Positions 5,679 through 7,135 of a DNA stretch of 7,135 nt are shown here, piece by piece. The notes below the pieces were generated by a model. The model was not told the origin of the DNA, did no database searches, and saw only the letters and a program-made list of their open reading frames with translations. Origin of the DNA: JBBRSC01 sp038245795 (lineage in GTDB: Bacteria; Actinomycetota; Acidimicrobiia; Acidimicrobiales; Microtrichaceae). Position numbers and translations under genes: made by a program. The stretch is from positions 1-7,135 of the forward strand of contig JBBRSC010000177.1 of NCBI GenBank assembly GCA_038245795.1. The letters run 5' to 3'. Within the stretch, counting starts at the first letter, position 1. Every line of letters starts with the position of its first letter.

Positions 5679-6512
5679 TTACTGCTCCCGGAGGAACCGC
5701 TCGAGCTCTTCGACCAACTCGTCGACGTCGGGCTCCGCGTCGCCTCGGTCGTGCTCTTCTTCGAGATGGCGGACGTATTCGACAGTGTCGGAATCCTCTT
5801 CGACCAACGCGTTGATCTGGATGTTGTAGATCGCCTCTTCGGCATCGATGTCTGCGAGGTCGATCTGCACCCGAAGGATCTCGGCGACCCGTTCCACGAG
5901 TGCCCGTTGTGCCTTGGGCGACGGGGCCGACGAGACGTAACTCGGCACCGCCGCCCAGAGAGACGCAGAGTTCACACCAGCTCGCCGACACTCGGTGTGG
6001 AGCACACCGACGATTCCGGTCGGACCTTCGTAGCTCGACGCTTCCAGACCCAGAGCGTCGATAACGGACCGTTCGTACGCGGTCCCGTACACCGACGAAG
6101 GCCGGGTATGGGGCACGTCAGCCAGCAATGCGCCCAGGGTGAGGACCAAGCGCGCGTTGGTGCGCGCCTGGACCTCGAGAATCTGGGCGCAGAAGGTCCG
6201 CCATTTCAGCTGCGGCTCGTCGCCCAACAACAAGATGACGTCGATGCCACCCACGTGTGCTGAATAGAACTCGTTGGTCGGCCAGTCGACCTCGCGTTGT
6301 TGACCCTCGACGATGCGGATCTTCGGTCGGGTACTCGTGAAGTCGTAGAACTCCTCGGCATCAATGCCGGCGAACCTTTCGGCGGACCAGACGTCGATCA
6401 GGTGCCGGACCGCCTTGGACGACGCATCGCCTGCGTCGTTCCAACCTTCGAATGCCGCGATGATCACTGGCTGAGTCAGGCGGGGTTCGTCGCTCCAGTC
6501 CAGATGTGACAC
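5679..6512 (-). CDS. PAC2 family protein (proteasome assembly chaperone-like)
   Basis: The 277-residue protein is of usual length for actinobacterial PAC2 members (PF09754) and carries the expected blocks. These are VIIAAFEGWNDAGDAS at 16-31, the strand-rich DVILLLGDEPQLKW near 95-110, LTLGALLADVPHTRP near 124-140, GPTGIVGVLH near 164-173, and NSASLWAAVPSYV near 180-195. The last 40 or so residues are very acidic and helical (EEEHDRGDAEPDVDELVEEL), which I consider usual for the family. Eukaryotic relatives help assemble the 20S proteasome. In actinobacteria the role is not established, and no proteasome gene lies in this window. There is no signal peptide. The start is the GTG at 6512, placed by a TANNNT -10 box exactly 7 nt upstream and absence of a Shine-Dalgarno site. 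It is a single-gene unit. Confidence 0.93.
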   Translation of the reverse strand: MSHLDWSDEPRLTQPVIIAAFEGWNDAGDASSKAVRHLIDVWSAERFAGIDAEEFYDFTSTRPKIRIVEGQQREVDWPTNEFYSAHVGGIDVILLLGDEPQLKWRTFCAQILEVQARTNARLVLTLGALLADVPHTRPSSVYGTAYERSVIDALGLEASSYEGPTGIVGVLHTECRRAGVNSASLWAAVPSYVSSAPSPKAQRALVERVAEILRVQIDLADIDAEEAIYNIQINALVEEDSDTVEYVRHLEEEHDRGDAEPDVDELVEELERFLREQ

Positions 6513-6525
6513 CGAGACAACGCTA
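6513..6525 (-). promoter_or_regulatory. Leaderless promoter -10 box for the PAC2 gene
   Basis: On the minus strand TAGCGT (6525-6520) is followed by exactly 7 nt and the GTG start codon at 6512. There is no Shine-Dalgarno sequence and no convincing -35 hexamer. Transcription is expected to start at the G of the GTG codon. Confidence 0.5.
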
Positions 6526-6593
6526 CTGGCGGACCGGTCGATTTCGACGTCCTCGACGCCCGCCGGGGTGAACCGCCCTCTGGTGCCGGATGG

Positions 6594-6631
6594 TTGCCAG
6601 AGCGGACGTGGGGTCCCGTATCGTCGGGGTC
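6594..6631 (+). promoter_or_regulatory. Leaderless promoter for the GNAT gene (-35 and -10)
   Basis: TTGCCA (6594-6599, five of six matches to TTGACA), a 19-nt spacer, TATCGT (6619-6624), then exactly 7 nt to ATG 6632. This is the most complete promoter in the window. It implies a leaderless mRNA and fixes the start at 6632 rather than the upstream in-frame codon at 6590, which would lie upstream of the promoter's -35 element. Confidence 0.55.
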
Positions 6632-7066
6632 ATGGTGAACGTCTACGAAGCAACTATTGCCACGTCCGAATTGCTCGATGCGTTGAACGAACTCCTGCCT
6701 CAGCTCTCGAGCTCAGCGCAGCCCGTCACCATGGCGGAGCTCGAAGCGATGGTCGGGAGCGAGGCCTCCCGCGTGTTGGTCGCCGAGCATGACGGCGCCA
6801 TCGTTGGCAGCTTGACGTTGGCGATCTTCCGCATCCCTACCGGGGTTCGAGCGTGGATCGAAGATGTCGTCGTGGACGGCAACGTGCGCGGTCAAGGTGT
6901 TGGCGATCAGCTCAATCGCTTTGCGCTGGAAGTGGCGTACGGTGCCGGCGCCAAGACCGTGGATCTCACGTCCCGGCCGACTCGAGTCGCGGCGAACGCC
7001 CTCTATCAGAAGCTCGGGTTCGTGGCACGCGACACCAATATCTATCGCCACGATCCGACCCGCTGA
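6632..7066 (+). CDS. GNAT family N-acetyltransferase
   Basis: The 144-residue protein is a single GNAT domain, which transfers the acetyl group of acetyl-CoA to an amine. The order of elements is normal: VLVAEHDGAIVGSLTLAIF (48-66) as strands 2-3, WIEDVVVDGNVRGQGVG (75-91) as strand 4 plus the acetyl-CoA pyrophosphate loop with the R-x-x-G-x-G pattern at 86-91, TVDLTSRPTR (109-118) as strand 5, and ANALYQKLGF (121-130) with Asn122 and Tyr125 in the usual cofactor and general-acid positions. The acceptor is unknown, and the compact length is typical of small-molecule or antibiotic-type acetyltransferases as well as protein modifiers. There is no signal peptide. It is divergent from the PAC2 gene (119 bp) and convergent with the partial gene at the right edge. 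The codons from 6590 to 6631 are excluded because the promoter lies there. Confidence 0.93.
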   Translation: MVNVYEATIATSELLDALNELLPQLSSSAQPVTMAELEAMVGSEASRVLVAEHDGAIVGSLTLAIFRIPTGVRAWIEDVVVDGNVRGQGVGDQLNRFALEVAYGAGAKTVDLTSRPTRVAANALYQKLGFVARDTNIYRHDPTR

Positions 7067-7104
7067 TCGCCGGAGCAATCGCCCAGCTCAGCCCTGCTCG
7101 GCGA
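7067..7104. terminator. Candidate bidirectional terminator after the GNAT gene
   Basis: TCGCCGGAGCA (7067-7077) pairs with TGCTCGGCGA (7095-7104) as 10 base pairs with one bulged G and a 17-nt loop. The stem begins directly after the GNAT stop codon. The stop codon of the minus-strand gene (7088-7090) sits in the loop and its last codons form the right arm. No T-tract is present. The arrangement mirrors the one at 3864-3900. Confidence 0.4.
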
Positions 7105-7135
7105 GGAAGAATACGTCGCCGTCCTGGGTCGCCAC
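7088..7135 (-). CDS. C-terminal end of a minus-strand gene (partial, 15 codons)
   Basis: The minus frame entering from the right edge reads VATQDGDVFFLAEQG and then TGA (7088-7090), 21 bp from the convergent GNAT stop. The short tail has balanced, G/C-ending codons and reads like a genuine beta-strand and helix terminus. It is too short to assign a family. The hairpin whose loop holds its stop codon supports a real gene end. A chance open frame remains possible. Confidence 0.4.
   Translation of the reverse strand: MATQDGDVFFLAEQG

Noticed and set aside
5380..5991. 203-residue minus-strand open frame across the methyltransferase and PAC2 3' ends
   Set aside because: It is Arg/Pro-rich shadow sequence that runs through the terminator and overlaps two well-supported genes.
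5634..6263. 209-residue plus-strand open frame opposite the PAC2 gene
   Set aside because: It begins in the terminator palindrome, has no ribosome site, and the PAC2 protein is clear on the other strand.
1..7135. CRISPR array, tRNA, rRNA, insertion sequence, integrase or attachment site
   Set aside because: No regularly spaced repeats, no cloverleaf-like sequence, no transposase or integrase motifs and no flanking direct repeats were seen when reading both strands.

Overview
The window is about 7.1 kb of fairly high-GC bacterial DNA, most likely from an actinobacterium, with a lineage such as Acidimicrobiia plausible. This rests on family recognition by eye, not on a search. The supporting signs are a PAC2-family protein, a DUF427 protein, a small four-cysteine protein of a type I associate with actinobacteria, a branched-chain amino-acid-type binding lipoprotein with a KC..F..C cysteine pair, and several starts that look leaderless (a TANNNT -10 hexamer exactly 7 nt before the start codon).

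Layout, left to right: (1) minus, 1-474, 5' part of a lipoprotein carrying only the C-terminal segment of a periplasmic binding protein; (2) plus, 567-2135, acyl-CoA synthetase; (3) minus, 2491-2982, DUF427 protein, followed on the same strand by an unrecognised 94-residue ORF at 2169-2453; (4) plus, 3007-3483 and 3480-3845, two translationally coupled genes, the first a hypothetical helical protein and the second resembling a degenerate response-regulator receiver domain; (5) minus, 3880-4059, 59-residue four-cysteine protein; (6) plus, 4121-4834 and 4875-5618, a Nudix hydrolase with an N-terminal helper domain and a SAM-dependent methyltransferase; (7) minus, 5679-6512, PAC2-family protein; (8) plus, 6632-7066, GNAT acetyltransferase; (9) minus, 7088-7135, the last 15 codons of a gene that continues beyond the window.

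Transcription units of one or two genes switch strand at every boundary, giving nine units and eight switches. Divergent junctions range from 24 to 119 bp. Convergent junctions are short (21-60 bp), and three of the four carry a clear inverted repeat that could end transcription from both sides. The genes do not form one obvious pathway. This looks like a compact chromosomal region of housekeeping and poorly characterised genes, with no sign of a mobile element, CRISPR array, rRNA or tRNA. I did not find a convincing new multi-gene system. The points most worth following up are the truncated binding-protein lipoprotein, the coupled hypothetical/receiver-like pair, the small four-cysteine protein and the leaderless promoter pattern.
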